Below are positions 1 to 8,557 of a stretch of DNA of 60,109 nucleotides, piece by piece. Position numbers and translations under genes: made by a program. Source of the stretch: Akkermansia muciniphila (GTDB taxonomy: Bacteria; Verrucomicrobiota; Verrucomicrobiia; Limisphaerales; F1-80-MAGS106); NCBI GenBank assembly GCA_945865375.1, contig CAMBEJ010000012.1, positions 1-60,109 of the forward strand, given 5' to 3'. Under the pieces are notes generated by a model. It did not search any database. It was not told the DNA's origin and was given only the letters and a program-made list of their open reading frames with translations. Each line of letters starts with the position of its first letter. The first letter of the stretch is position 1.

Positions 1-91
1 CCAGAACATCGGCCTTTGGCCACGAGCACATCCAGGGCGGCGGCACTTTCCAATAAACCTCCAGCTTTTCGTGGTCGAATCGGCGGTTCAT
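1..91 (-). pseudogene. Four-helix-bundle protein (S23/IVP-like) remnant, copy A
   Basis: From ATG at 91-89 the minus strand reads MNRRFDHEKLEVY, the N-terminal signature of the dispersed four-helix-bundle family (S23 / 23S rRNA intervening-sequence proteins). It then jumps directly to DNA which in another frame encodes the family's ALDVLVAK segment. The middle of the gene is therefore deleted and the frame is broken. Copy B at 24342 starts the same way but keeps about 25 bp more at the junction, so the two copies have different internal deletions. The family assignment rests on recalled consensus motifs. Confidence 0.65.
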
Positions 92-150
92 GGGATTACG
101 ATTACGATTACGAGTAGGAAACGCGAGCACGAAAAATCTGAGATGCGCAC
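1..150 (-). mobile_element. Partial GATTAC/four-helix-bundle repeat element (copy A), cut by the window edge
   Basis: This is the end of a small dispersed element, read on the minus strand. Its terminus at 131-150 (GAAAAATCTGAGATGCGCAC) is identical to the right terminus of the complete copy at 24603-24622. Inside it lie three tandem GATTAC units (94-111) and then a start-codon-bearing remnant of a four-helix-bundle gene running off the left edge. The other terminus is outside the window, so the flanking duplication cannot be checked. The 9 bases after the terminus are CCCGATTCA (151-159). The element ends 68 bp before the tilS start. Confidence 0.8.
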
Positions 151-218
151 CCCGATTCATTGGAAGGCGATTCGAGAAAGTTTCGTGTTTTGGAACCGTG
201 CAGATTACTATTTCCCTT

Positions 219-1625
219 ATGTCCGATCTGGCAAAACAAGTCCTCCAACAGATCCGAACGCGCCACCTTCTCCCCGACGGGGCGCGCGTTCTGGTGGCAG
301 TGTCCGGCGGACCGGATTCCATGGCGTTGCTCCATCTCCTCCAACGGCTCGCCGTTTCCAAATCCTGGAACCTCACGGTAGCCCACTTCAACCACCAACT
401 CAGAGGCCGTGAGAGTCAGCAGGACGAGGAACTTGTGCGCGATTATTCACGTCAGAACCGAATCCATGCTGTGTTCGGATCTGCTGATGTCGCAAAGCTG
501 AAGGCAAAATGTGCGAACTCAATAGAAATGGTAGCGAGGGGGCTTCGGCACGAGTTCCTGGCGAGGGTAGCCATCGAGTCCGACTGCGAAACAGTCGCCA
601 CCGGCCACCACTCCGACGACCAGGTGGAGCTGTTTTTTATTCGACTTATCCGAGGGGCCGGCACGGAAGGGTTATCGGGGATGTCGTGGATGTCCCCATC
701 CCCCGCCAACCCAGGCGTGCGATTGATCAGGCCGTTGCTCGGAACCTCGCGCGTTGAGATCCTGGATTACATCAAAAAACACAGGGTCGATCACCACCAC
801 GATTCCTCAAACCAAGACACAAAAATGCTTCGGAATCGCATTCGACGCTCCTTGCTGCCACGCCTCCGCAGCGCAGGTTTCGACATCCGACAACAGGTCC
901 TGGAAACCTGCGACATTCTGGCATCTGACTCCGCCTTCATTGCCGACTGTGCCAGAAACTGGAAAAACACACCCGATTGCAACTTTGATGCGCTGCACAC
1001 GGCACTCCAACGTTCACTCCTGAAAGATGAACTCATTGAAGCAGGCGTGTCGCCTTCATTTAGGAAAATCGAGTTTCTGCGGATGAATCCGGGCAAACGT
1101 CTCGCGGTGGCGAGGAACAAAAAATTGGCACGAACCCGTGAGGGCCAATTGACAACCTCCTCCATAGACAATGAGGCCTCGCCGTCCAACGCCGGTCTGG
1201 AGGCGATGCAGACCCTGGTCGCAATCACCCCAAACGAGGGGTCATTGAGGTTTGGCGCCGTCACTTTTCGTTGGAGAGTTGTCCCTAAAATGACGAACAT
1301 CCTGAGTCTGCCACGAACTCCTCACCTCGAAATGTTCGACGCCGACGCTGTCGGTGTCCAAATCAAGCTCAGGTATTGGCGGCCTGGGGACCGTTTTCAG
1401 CCCATAGGACTCCAAAAAGCATCCAAGCTCCAAGACCTTTTCACAAATGCGAAGTGGGGCCGCTCGCAACGGCACAACGCAGTGCTTGCGGAATCGCACG
1501 AAGGGGCCTTGTTCTGGGTGCAGGGGATGCGCATTTCTGAGATCTTCAAAATCACACCCACAACCAAAAGAGTTCTAGTTTGGGAATGGGACACAACCGG
1601 CCAGGACCAACCGGAGGCTCCCTAA
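219..1625 (+). CDS. tilS: tRNA(Ile)-lysidine synthase TilS
   Basis: TilS is a cytoplasmic ATP-dependent ligase that converts C34 of the CAU-anticodon tRNA-Ile to lysidine so that AUA codons are read as isoleucine. The 468-residue product has the PP-loop motif SGGPDS at residues 29-34, the following HFNHQLRG and GHHSDDQVE segments of the N-terminal synthetase domain, and a C-terminal TilS domain with RPGDRFQPIG and KLQDLF. The ATG at 219 is chosen because the family begins just before the PP-loop; an upstream in-frame ATG at 90 would add 43 unrelated residues encoded inside the repeat element. The length is close to the family norm (432 in E. coli). FtsH follows 117 bp later; tilS-ftsH adjacency is common in many bacteria. 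Confidence 0.95.
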   Translation: MSDLAKQVLQQIRTRHLLPDGARVLVAVSGGPDSMALLHLLQRLAVSKSWNLTVAHFNHQLRGRESQQDEELVRDYSRQNRIHAVFGSADVAKLKAKCANSIEMVARGLRHEFLARVAIESDCETVATGHHSDDQVELFFIRLIRGAGTEGLSGMSWMSPSPANPGVRLIRPLLGTSRVEILDYIKKHRVDHHHDSSNQDTKMLRNRIRRSLLPRLRSAGFDIRQQVLETCDILASDSAFIADCARNWKNTPDCNFDALHTALQRSLLKDELIEAGVSPSFRKIEFLRMNPGKRLAVARNKKLARTREGQLTTSSIDNEASPSNAGLEAMQTLVAITPNEGSLRFGAVTFRWRVVPKMTNILSLPRTPHLEMFDADAVGVQIKLRYWRPGDRFQPIGLQKASKLQDLFTNAKWGRSQRHNAVLAESHEGALFWVQGMRISEIFKITPTTKRVLVWEWDTTGQDQPEAP

Positions 1626-1742
1626 TTTCGTGGGAGCGGCGCCAATGATGGAACGTGGATCGTCTCCATCAAGTTGCGGCCCATCGATATTCACCATTGC
1701 GAGCCGAAGGGGGTGTGCTAGTGTTGGCACCAATAAAAGACG

Positions 1743-3737
1743 ATGTCGGACAATAAAAAAGGCTACGATAACGGGAAGGACGACAAAAACGGCGAGGTGA
1801 AAGTGCCACCACGCACGGTTTTGATTTGGATCGCAATCTTAGCCACGATTCCGCTCCTGGTCTTTTTCAGGGAGAAGACTGAACCTCGCTACAAGCAGCT
1901 CACCCACCAGCAATTCCTTGAGAAAGTGCGATCCGACGTCATCGTTGAAGGGTTCATAGACTACAACCCTCAGTCCCCTCTGCGGGAAATCACGGGAAAG
2001 GTTCGAGAGGGAGATAAGACCGTCCCCTTCAAGCTGGAAACTCGTTTAACCGAGGCTCTGGAGGAAGAGCTCCTCGAGACCGGGAAGTTCAAACCGGTAA
2101 CTCCCAACTCATTCTTGGTGAACGTTTTTTACGGCATCCTGCCCTTCATTCTCTTCGCCGCGATCATCTATTTTTTCCTGATACGCCAAATCAAGATGGC
2201 CGGAAAAGGTGCCCTGAGCTTTGGCAAAAGCAAAGCGCGCCTGCTCAACAAGGAAAAGAACAGGATCACCTTCAAAGATGTGGCCGGAGTGGAGGAGGCC
2301 AAGGATGAGGTTTCCGAGCTGGTCGAGTTCCTGAAAGATCCCAAGAAGTTCCAAAAACTTGGAGGACGTATCCCAAAGGGCGTGCTCATGGTCGGCGCTC
2401 CGGGCACAGGGAAGACACTTCTGGCGAAGGCTATTGCCGGGGAGGCTGAAGCTTCCTTCTTCAGTATCAGCGGTTCGGATTTTGTTGAGATGTTCGTGGG
2501 TGTCGGAGCGAGCCGCGTGCGCGACATGTTTGAACAGGCTCGTAAAAGCATCCCCTGCCTGATTTTCATCGATGAAATTGATGCCGTCGGGCGAAGCCGG
2601 GGAGTCGGTCTCGGAGGCGGCAATGACGAGCGGGAACAAACTCTCAACGCTCTGCTCGTCGAAATGGACGGCTTTGACACACAGGAAGGCATCATTATCA
2701 TCGCCGCAACCAATCGGGCTGACGTGCTAGATCCGGCATTGCTGCGCCCCGGCCGTTTTGACCGGCGCATCACCGTCAATCTTCCTGACGTGCGTGGACG
2801 CGAGGCCATCCTGAAGGTACACGCTCGGAACGTGAAGCTCGACCCCACCGCCGACCTTTCTGTTATAGCGCGGGGAACTCCTGGCTACTCAGGAGCGGAG
2901 CTTGCCAATTTGTTGAATGAAGCCGCCCTTCTGGCCGCTCGAAGCAACAAGAAGTCAGTGGGCATCACCGAATTAAGCGAGTCGCGGGACAAGGTCCGCT
3001 GGGGACGCGAACGACGCAGCTTGGCGATGTCCGACGAAAACAAGAAGCTCACCGCGTGGCATGAGGCAGGGCATGCGATCGTGAACGTGCTCCTCGAACA
3101 CACACACCCTCTTCACAAGGTGACCATTATCCCCAGAGGCCCTGCCCTGGGGGCGACGATGTCCCTCCCCAAGGAGGATGTGCTCAACCACGGCAAGAAA
3201 GAAATGCTCGACATGATCGCCGTCATGATGGCTGGGCGAATCGCGGAAGAGATCATTTCCGGAGACGTTTCGACAGGAGCCGGTGGGGACATCCAGCAGG
3301 CGACGCAGTTGGCGCGTGCCATGGTCTGCCAGTTCGGCATGAGCGACCGCATCGGCATGGTCCAATATGTGGATGATGAGGAATTATTTATCGGCCGCGA
3401 CATGCTGCGCAGGAAAAGCTACAGCGAACACACAGCAATGGAAATCGACGCGGAAGTGAAGCGCATCATCGACGAAGGCTATGAGCGGGCGCGAAAGCTG
3501 TTGGAAGAACATCGCGACAAACTTGAATTGATCGCCAAGGCACTCTTGGAAATCGAAACATTGCAAGGGAGCCAGGTTGAGGAAATTATCAAGACGGGAC
3601 GGTTCACCCTGCCCCCTGAGGAGCCCCGAAGTCCGCCTCAAAAAGGGTCCGGTGCCCCCGTTCCCGTCGAACAATCGTTGGCCGCACCGCCCAAGTTAGA
3701 CCCCGGTCTCGGCTCTCCCAGTCCCGCTCCGGCCTGA
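1743..3737 (+). CDS. ftsH: ATP-dependent zinc metalloprotease FtsH
   Basis: FtsH is a membrane-anchored hexameric AAA+ protease that degrades misfolded membrane proteins and some short-lived cytosolic proteins. The 664-residue product has a charged N-terminus, transmembrane segments at about residues 24-42 and 127-147 with a periplasmic loop between them, Walker A GAPGTGKT (218-225), Walker B IFIDEID (about 274-280), the second region of homology RPGRFDRR, and the zinc-binding HEAGH (440-444). The C-terminus is a proline-rich tail typical of this phylum. The protein is complete and all catalytic residues are present. Confidence 0.97.
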   Translation: MSDNKKGYDNGKDDKNGEVKVPPRTVLIWIAILATIPLLVFFREKTEPRYKQLTHQQFLEKVRSDVIVEGFIDYNPQSPLREITGKVREGDKTVPFKLETRLTEALEEELLETGKFKPVTPNSFLVNVFYGILPFILFAAIIYFFLIRQIKMAGKGALSFGKSKARLLNKEKNRITFKDVAGVEEAKDEVSELVEFLKDPKKFQKLGGRIPKGVLMVGAPGTGKTLLAKAIAGEAEASFFSISGSDFVEMFVGVGASRVRDMFEQARKSIPCLIFIDEIDAVGRSRGVGLGGGNDEREQTLNALLVEMDGFDTQEGIIIIAATNRADVLDPALLRPGRFDRRITVNLPDVRGREAILKVHARNVKLDPTADLSVIARGTPGYSGAELANLLNEAALLAARSNKKSVGITELSESRDKVRWGRERRSLAMSDENKKLTAWHEAGHAIVNVLLEHTHPLHKVTIIPRGPALGATMSLPKEDVLNHGKKEMLDMIAVMMAGRIAEEIISGDVSTGAGGDIQQATQLARAMVCQFGMSDRIGMVQYVDDEELFIGRDMLRRKSYSEHTAMEIDAEVKRIIDEGYERARKLLEEHRDKLELIAKALLEIETLQGSQVEEIIKTGRFTLPPEEPRSPPQKGSGAPVPVEQSLAAPPKLDPGLGSPSPAPA

Positions 3738-3818
3738 CTCGTCGGTCGCCGCTTCTCCAGGTCGTCCGTTGACTCAGCGCCGTTTCTCAGTCTCCAAATC
3801 ATAATTAGTTTACTGTAA

Positions 3819-4547
3819 ATGGTGAGATCTCCTCCATCGGTGATAATCGCTCCCTCCCTCCTAGCCGCCAACTTCGGGAGGATTGAGAACGAGGCAAGGC
3901 GAGTGTCCAGATCGGGGGCTGAATGGCTCCATCTCGACATCATGGACGGTCATTTTGTTCCAAACATCTCTTTCGGCCCGGGCATGGTAAAAGCGGTTCG
4001 CACCGCCACCGACCACTTCCTGGATGTCCATCTCATGTGCTCAGCCCCAGACATTCTGCTCAAGCAGTTTGCCGACTCTGGAGCTGACCAATTGACCATC
4101 CACGTCGAGCTCAACGATCTGGTCGAAGGGCTGATCTGGAAAATCAAATCCATGGGCATCAAGGCGGGCCTCGCCATCAACCCTCCGACGTCCCTTTCTT
4201 TGGTGCGCCGTTATCTGGACCGAATTGATACTCTCCTGATCATGACAGTGAATCCAGGATTCGGAGGGCAGCCGTTCATCCCAGAGACTCTGACCAAAAT
4301 CGAGCTCGCACGGCAGTGGAGGGGCCAGACCTCGGGGCAACGGTTTCGGATACAAGTGGATGGTGGAATCACGACTGAACGGGCGATAGAGTGCGCCCTT
4401 TCTGGAGCAGACACTTTCGTGAGCGGGACATCGTTGTTCGGACAGCACAACCTGAAGGCGGCGGTGCGGAAGATGAGAGGATCGATCACACGAGCGCTCC
4501 AATTAAGCGGCAACCCAACCGTTGACACTGCGGCAGGCTCTGTTTAG
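3819..4547 (+). CDS. rpe: Ribulose-phosphate 3-epimerase
   Basis: Interconverts ribulose 5-phosphate and xylulose 5-phosphate in the pentose phosphate pathway, in the cytosol. The 242-residue TIM barrel opens with IIAPSLLAANF, followed by LHLDIMDGHFVPNISFG, which carries metal-binding His and Asp residues. Later come MTVNPGFGGQPF and VDGGI, the second catalytic Asp and phosphate-binding region. ATG at 3819 gives the usual N-terminus. It lies 81 bp after ftsH on the same strand. The length is slightly above the usual 220-230 because of a short extra tail. Confidence 0.96.
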   Translation: MVRSPPSVIIAPSLLAANFGRIENEARRVSRSGAEWLHLDIMDGHFVPNISFGPGMVKAVRTATDHFLDVHLMCSAPDILLKQFADSGADQLTIHVELNDLVEGLIWKIKSMGIKAGLAINPPTSLSLVRRYLDRIDTLLIMTVNPGFGGQPFIPETLTKIELARQWRGQTSGQRFRIQVDGGITTERAIECALSGADTFVSGTSLFGQHNLKAAVRKMRGSITRALQLSGNPTVDTAAGSV

Positions 4548-4550
4548 TCT
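4522..4550 (+). promoter_or_regulatory. Possible sigma70-type promoter before the coiled-coil gene
   Basis: TTGACA (4522-4527) and TAGTCT (4545-4550) are separated by 17 bp. The -35 is perfect but the -10 matches only 3 of 6. The site overlaps the end of rpe and lies 36 bp before the next start. Confidence 0.3.
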
Positions 4551-4586
4551 TGATCCAAGATTTAAACCATTAAGTGCTTTTCAATC

Positions 4587-5336
4587 ATGCTACGTATCTG
4601 TTTGATCCTGTCGATCCTCGCCGGCCTCGGAGCTCTCGCAATCGCCCAGTTCCGGGTTGTGGAAAAGATCAGAGTGATCACCGCCGAACGGGATGAGAAC
4701 GGAAGCCAGAGAGATACCGCCAACCAAGCGGCTTCAAAATCCAAGGCCGAAGCCAAAGCGGCGAAAGAAAGCGGTGACAAATCCGCCCAAGAACTTGCCA
4801 TCGCAAAGGGGGAGCTTGAAACCAAGACCGCAACCCTCGTGGAACAGGAAAAGCGGGCGAACACGCTTTTTGCCACCCTTCAAAAGACCACCGCTGAAAA
4901 GATTGAAGCAAATCGTGAGCTCGCACAATGGCAGGCGCTCGGCGTCACCCCTGACCAGATCAAAGCCATTCAAATCTCGTCGAAAAAAGTAGCCGAGGAA
5001 CGGGATGCGATTGAGGACGAGAAGAAGGTTTTGGTTCGCAATAACCGGCAATTGGCGGGCGAGCTCAGCCGATACCGAGGCGATTCCACCAAGGTTGAGC
5101 TGCCAGCGGGTCTTAAAGGTAAAATCATCGGTGTGGACAACAAATGGGAGTTCGTCGTCCTGGACATCGGCAGCAACCAAGGAGTTATGGAATACGGAGA
5201 ACTCATGGTGAACCGGAACGGCAAGTTGGTGGCGAAAGTGCAGGTGACGAACGTTCAGGCCAACAGGAGCGTCGCCAATGTCATGTCCGAATGGAAGCAG
5301 GCGGACGTTCAGGAAGGCGATCAAGTTATTTACTAA
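4587..5336 (+). CDS. Membrane-anchored coiled-coil protein with C-terminal beta domain
   Basis: No function is recognised. The 249-residue product starts with a hydrophobic segment (residues 3-20), probably a signal anchor. It continues as a long Ala/Lys/Glu-rich coiled coil to about residue 165. It ends in a compact domain (about 172-249) with alternating beta strands, including VVLDIGSNQGVMEYGELMV and LVAKVQVTNVQ. This arrangement recalls MreC-like or FlgT-C-like beta domains on a coiled-coil stalk, but that is shape similarity only. It lies 39 bp after rpe and is followed by a small lipoprotein gene, so both products may act at the cell envelope. Confidence 0.8.
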   Translation: MLRICLILSILAGLGALAIAQFRVVEKIRVITAERDENGSQRDTANQAASKSKAEAKAAKESGDKSAQELAIAKGELETKTATLVEQEKRANTLFATLQKTTAEKIEANRELAQWQALGVTPDQIKAIQISSKKVAEERDAIEDEKKVLVRNNRQLAGELSRYRGDSTKVELPAGLKGKIIGVDNKWEFVVLDIGSNQGVMEYGELMVNRNGKLVAKVQVTNVQANRSVANVMSEWKQADVQEGDQVIY

Positions 5337-5417
5337 TCAACTGACAACCCCTCGATGGCTTGGTCAGCCGGTATGTTAATTTCGTACCCAAGCACGATCA
5401 AGAAATCGACCGCTTTC

Positions 5418-5585
5418 ATGAAAAGTATTATCTTTCGCATCCTCTGCTTGCTCTGCCTTGGCTTTGTTTCGGTGACCCTCGTAGGATGTGCCACTCGCGA
5501 AGACGATGAGCTCTCACAAAGGCCCTGGAATTCTCCGAAACGGTGGGAAAATGGTCTTCCATCCGCCATCACAGAAGGGCGGTAG
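5418..5585 (+). CDS. Small lipoprotein, 55 residues
   Basis: The product has a lysine-containing signal peptide (MKSIIFRILCLLCLGFVSVTL) ending in a lipobox with Cys after LVG, followed by a mature part of only about 30 residues containing RPWNSPKRWENGLPS. The lipobox predicts diacylation and membrane anchoring. ATG at 5418 is preferred; an earlier in-frame ATG at 5355 would add 21 residues ahead of a textbook signal peptide. The function is unknown. The gene overlaps the start of the decayed histidine kinase region in a different frame. Confidence 0.65.
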   Translation: MKSIIFRILCLLCLGFVSVTLVGCATREDDELSQRPWNSPKRWENGLPSAITEGR

Positions 5586-8013
5586 GAGGCTCGGTTGGGG
5601 GTTTTTTAAGACCCCGTTGCTCCACTTGCCTGATAGGGTGTTCGGTGGCCGATCGAGAGGACACGTTCTGGAATGCAAGCACGAACCACCATTCAGTGTG
5701 TCTCTTCCAAAAGAATTATTCCAGGATTGACGCTTCGCAAGCTGGCTCCTTTGAGGGTTCAAAAGCGAGTCAAGGGTTCTCTCAGTGCCGAGGCGCGTTC
5801 GCCGTTCTGGCCCTTGTCTTGTTGGTCGCCCACTCTTCCGGTGGCCTCCTCTGGGCGCAATCCCCGAGGTTGTTGACTGAGATTCAGAGTGTTCGAGAAC
5901 TCAGCAGAGATGCGGTGACCCGTGGTATCCCCGTCCGACTTCGCGGGGTTGTGACACTCCAAGACGAAGGCAAGTCCGAGTTTTGGCTACAGGACTCAAC
6001 CGGAGGCATCAACGTCGCCCGAACGGGAACTCCTTCGCCCTTGAAAACCGGGCAGTTGGTGGAAGTCATTCGCAAAACCAGCTCTAGTGACCCTTCACCG
6101 AAGATCCTCTCTTCGGCCGTCAACATCCTCGGTTTAACCACCCTCCCAGAACCAAAACCGCTCAACCTGTATCTCATGCAGCGTGGAAGTCAGGATGCTC
6201 AATGGGTGCAGTTTGAAGGGGTTGTTCGCGAATACAACCGCACAGAAAACGTCGTCAAAATGACTGTTTTCACTTCTGAAGGCAGAGTGCTCTTGAAATT
6301 CGTCAAAAATGGTCGCCCACTCGACCCGAAGCTTTACGTGGATGCGGAGGTTCAAGTCCGCGGAGTTTACGTCGCAGAACCAGACAGCGGAAAACTACTT
6401 GCGAGCGGATTCGTGTTCTACGGCGGCCCAGAGTTCATCGAAAGATTGGTGGATCCTCCCCTAGACCCATTTTCCCTCCCACTCCAGCAAATCGATGCCC
6501 TCTCGCCGAAACCGTAAGAAACAGCGCTGACGCCCTGCTGACCATTATCAATGACATCCTGGACTTCTCCAAATTCGAAGCCGGAAAGATGGTGCTTGAG
6601 ACCGTTGATTTCAATTTGAGACAAATCTTGGAAGAGACACTCGATTTGCTCGCGGTAAAGATTTACGACAAGGCTTGATCTCGGCATGGTGTTGCCACAG
6701 GAGGTGCCGATCTATCTGCGAGGCGACCCAGGCCGACTCACACAAATCATACTCAACCTCCTTGGCAATGCCGTCAAGTTCACTGGTAAAGGGGGCGTTT
6801 TGGTTTCAATCGCCCTCCGCGAATCCTCGGATCAGACTGTCACTCTGGCATTCGAGATTCAGTCACTCTGGCATTCGAGATTCAGGACAGCGGGATCGGG
6901 ACCCCTGAAGCGGCTCAAAAGCGCCTTTTTCAGGCGTTCAGCCAGGCCGACAGCTCCACAACTCGCAGATTTGGCGGGAGCGGTCTGGGGCTCGCAATCT
7001 GCAAACGGTTGATCGAACTCATGCAAGGTAAAGTCGGAGTTCGAAGCAGTCCGGGGAATGGATCCGTTTTCTGGTTCCTGGCCCGGTTTGAAATACAACC
7101 CGCTCCTCCAGCCGCCGGAGTGCCGCATAGAACTCAGGTGACAAATCCTGTCATCGGAGTGGCCATCGGCCACATTCTCCGTCAACAACTCACATGCGAC
7201 CTAGCCCGGATGGCGACTCATGTGAGGTTCGTCAACTCTCAGGACGAAGCGCTGACGGCCATCGGTTTTCCGGCCTCCACATCAGCCCCGGCAGCGATCC
7301 TCATATTCGATCAAGCAACCGACCCGCGTTCCTCGCTTCCGAGTCCTCTTACCCTGGGCAACGCACAGTCAATTGTACTCGTGAAACCCGGGACCCGATT
7401 GGATGAGTTCGGGGAGGTGAATACGCGGCGCACTCGGTTCATGCGGAAGCCGCCGAAGTGGGAGGATCTATGGGATACCCTTGAAACGCTCTCTCATTCG
7501 AACATTCCTGAACGAGCGCGAGCACTCCCATGGGAACCTTCGCCAACAACCCCGCCCCGCCCCGCCCCGCCTCAGTCTGCAATCCTCAAGACCAACCAAC
7601 ACCTCCAGATTTTGGTCGCTGAAGACAATCCTGTTAACCAGGTGGTGATCCTAAGGATGCTCCAACGCATGGGCCTCAAGGCGGATATAGCCGCCAATGG
7701 ACTGGAGGTTTTGGAAGCGATCCAGAAAAAATTCTACCACCTCATCCTGATGGATTGTCAGATCCCCGAATTGGATGGATATGAAACCACACGACGTCTG
7801 ATCGCGGACGATTCTCTCTTCAGCCGGCATGGAGGACAGAGGCCCATTATCATCGCCGTGACCGCAAATGCCCTCGAACATGACCGGCAAAAATGCGCTG
7901 ACGTCGGAATGGATGATTACCTGAGCAAGCCGATGCGGCTCAACGATCTTCGAGACATGATCGCCAAATGGGAACCACGGATTGAGTTCGTCGAGATGGC
8001 CAAAAAAGGTTGA
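5543..8013 (+). pseudogene. Decayed hybrid sensor histidine kinase
   Basis: Four pieces of one gene can be read across three frames. Up to 6517 there is a signal-like segment and an extracytoplasmic sensor domain (VRELSRDAVTRGIPVRLRGVV). After about 6500, in a second frame, comes the second helix of a HisKA domain (ADALLTIINDILDFSKFEAGKM); the H-box histidine and everything between it and the sensor are deleted. From about 6669, in a third frame, the HATPase begins (RGDPGRLTQIILNLLGNAVKFT). It is thrown out of frame at 6862 by a 23-bp tandem duplication and resumes around 7009 (SPGNGSVFWFLARFE). A receiver domain (ILVAEDNPVNQ, LILMDCQIPELDG, GMDDYLSKPM) ends at 8013. The gene cannot make a working kinase, though 7009-8013 could still be translated as a receiver protein. 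The true 5' end is uncertain because no good start precedes the sensor. Confidence 0.85.
6839..6884 (+). repeat. 23-bp tandem duplication inside the kinase pseudogene
   Basis: Positions 6839-6861 and 6862-6884 are identical 23-mers in tandem. Twenty-three is not a multiple of three, so the duplication itself breaks the HATPase reading frame. Removing one unit restores a continuous reading LAFEIQDSGIGTPEAAQKRLF. Confidence 0.95.
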
Positions 8014-8044
8014 ATCCATCGTCGATCTACACCACTTTCATGCC

Positions 8045-8557
8045 GTGGCAAAATCAGCGTTAGGTCGCGGGCTGGGTGATCTCATGGAGGCCGCATCGAA
8101 GAGCGCGCCTCTTCACACCAACGAGTCTCCGGGACGACCCGTCGTGTCGTCGCTCGACCAGGGCTTCCAAACCATCCTGGAAACGTCGGCCTTTGGCACC
8201 AGAACCGATGGGGTGCTCTTGGGGGAAGGATCGGCCAATCGATCCTCTCTCGGGAGCACCCCGCTCCTGACGGATGCCGCAGCTCGGTTCGCAGTGAAAG
8301 TTCTGGTCGCTCAGGATATTCTGCTTTTGACGCTGTCGTTCATGGTGGTGATCGGCCACGCAGGGACGTTCGGATGGATCCAAGTGATTGTGTGTTCGGC
8401 GTTGGTGGCCCTCGGTGCCACCTGTGCGATCATGGCCTTTTTTCTGGCACAAAAAAGAGTAGATCTCCAAACGGTTCCACATGAAACCCTAGCCCCTTCA
8501 CAGTTCAAGGCCTTGTCGAAAGCGCCTCCTCCCCGGTTTGAGACGAAACCGAGATGA
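8045..8557 (+). CDS. Small membrane protein with N-terminal ALGRGLG motif
   Basis: The product is 170 residues if it starts at GTG 8045, giving (M)AKSALGRGLGDLM. An in-frame ATG at 7982 lies inside the upstream pseudogene and would give 191 residues. The N-terminal motif resembles the leader of chromosomal ParB proteins (KALGRGLGAL), but no ParB domain follows. Two hydrophobic segments near the C-terminal half (LLLTLSFMVVIGHAG and VIVCSALVALGATCAIMAFFL) predict a two-pass membrane protein. Its stop overlaps the start of the M16 peptidase gene by 4 bp, implying translational coupling. The function is unknown. Confidence 0.75.
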   Translation: MAKSALGRGLGDLMEAASKSAPLHTNESPGRPVVSSLDQGFQTILETSAFGTRTDGVLLGEGSANRSSLGSTPLLTDAAARFAVKVLVAQDILLLTLSFMVVIGHAGTFGWIQVIVCSALVALGATCAIMAFFLAQKRVDLQTVPHETLAPSQFKALSKAPPPRFETKPR

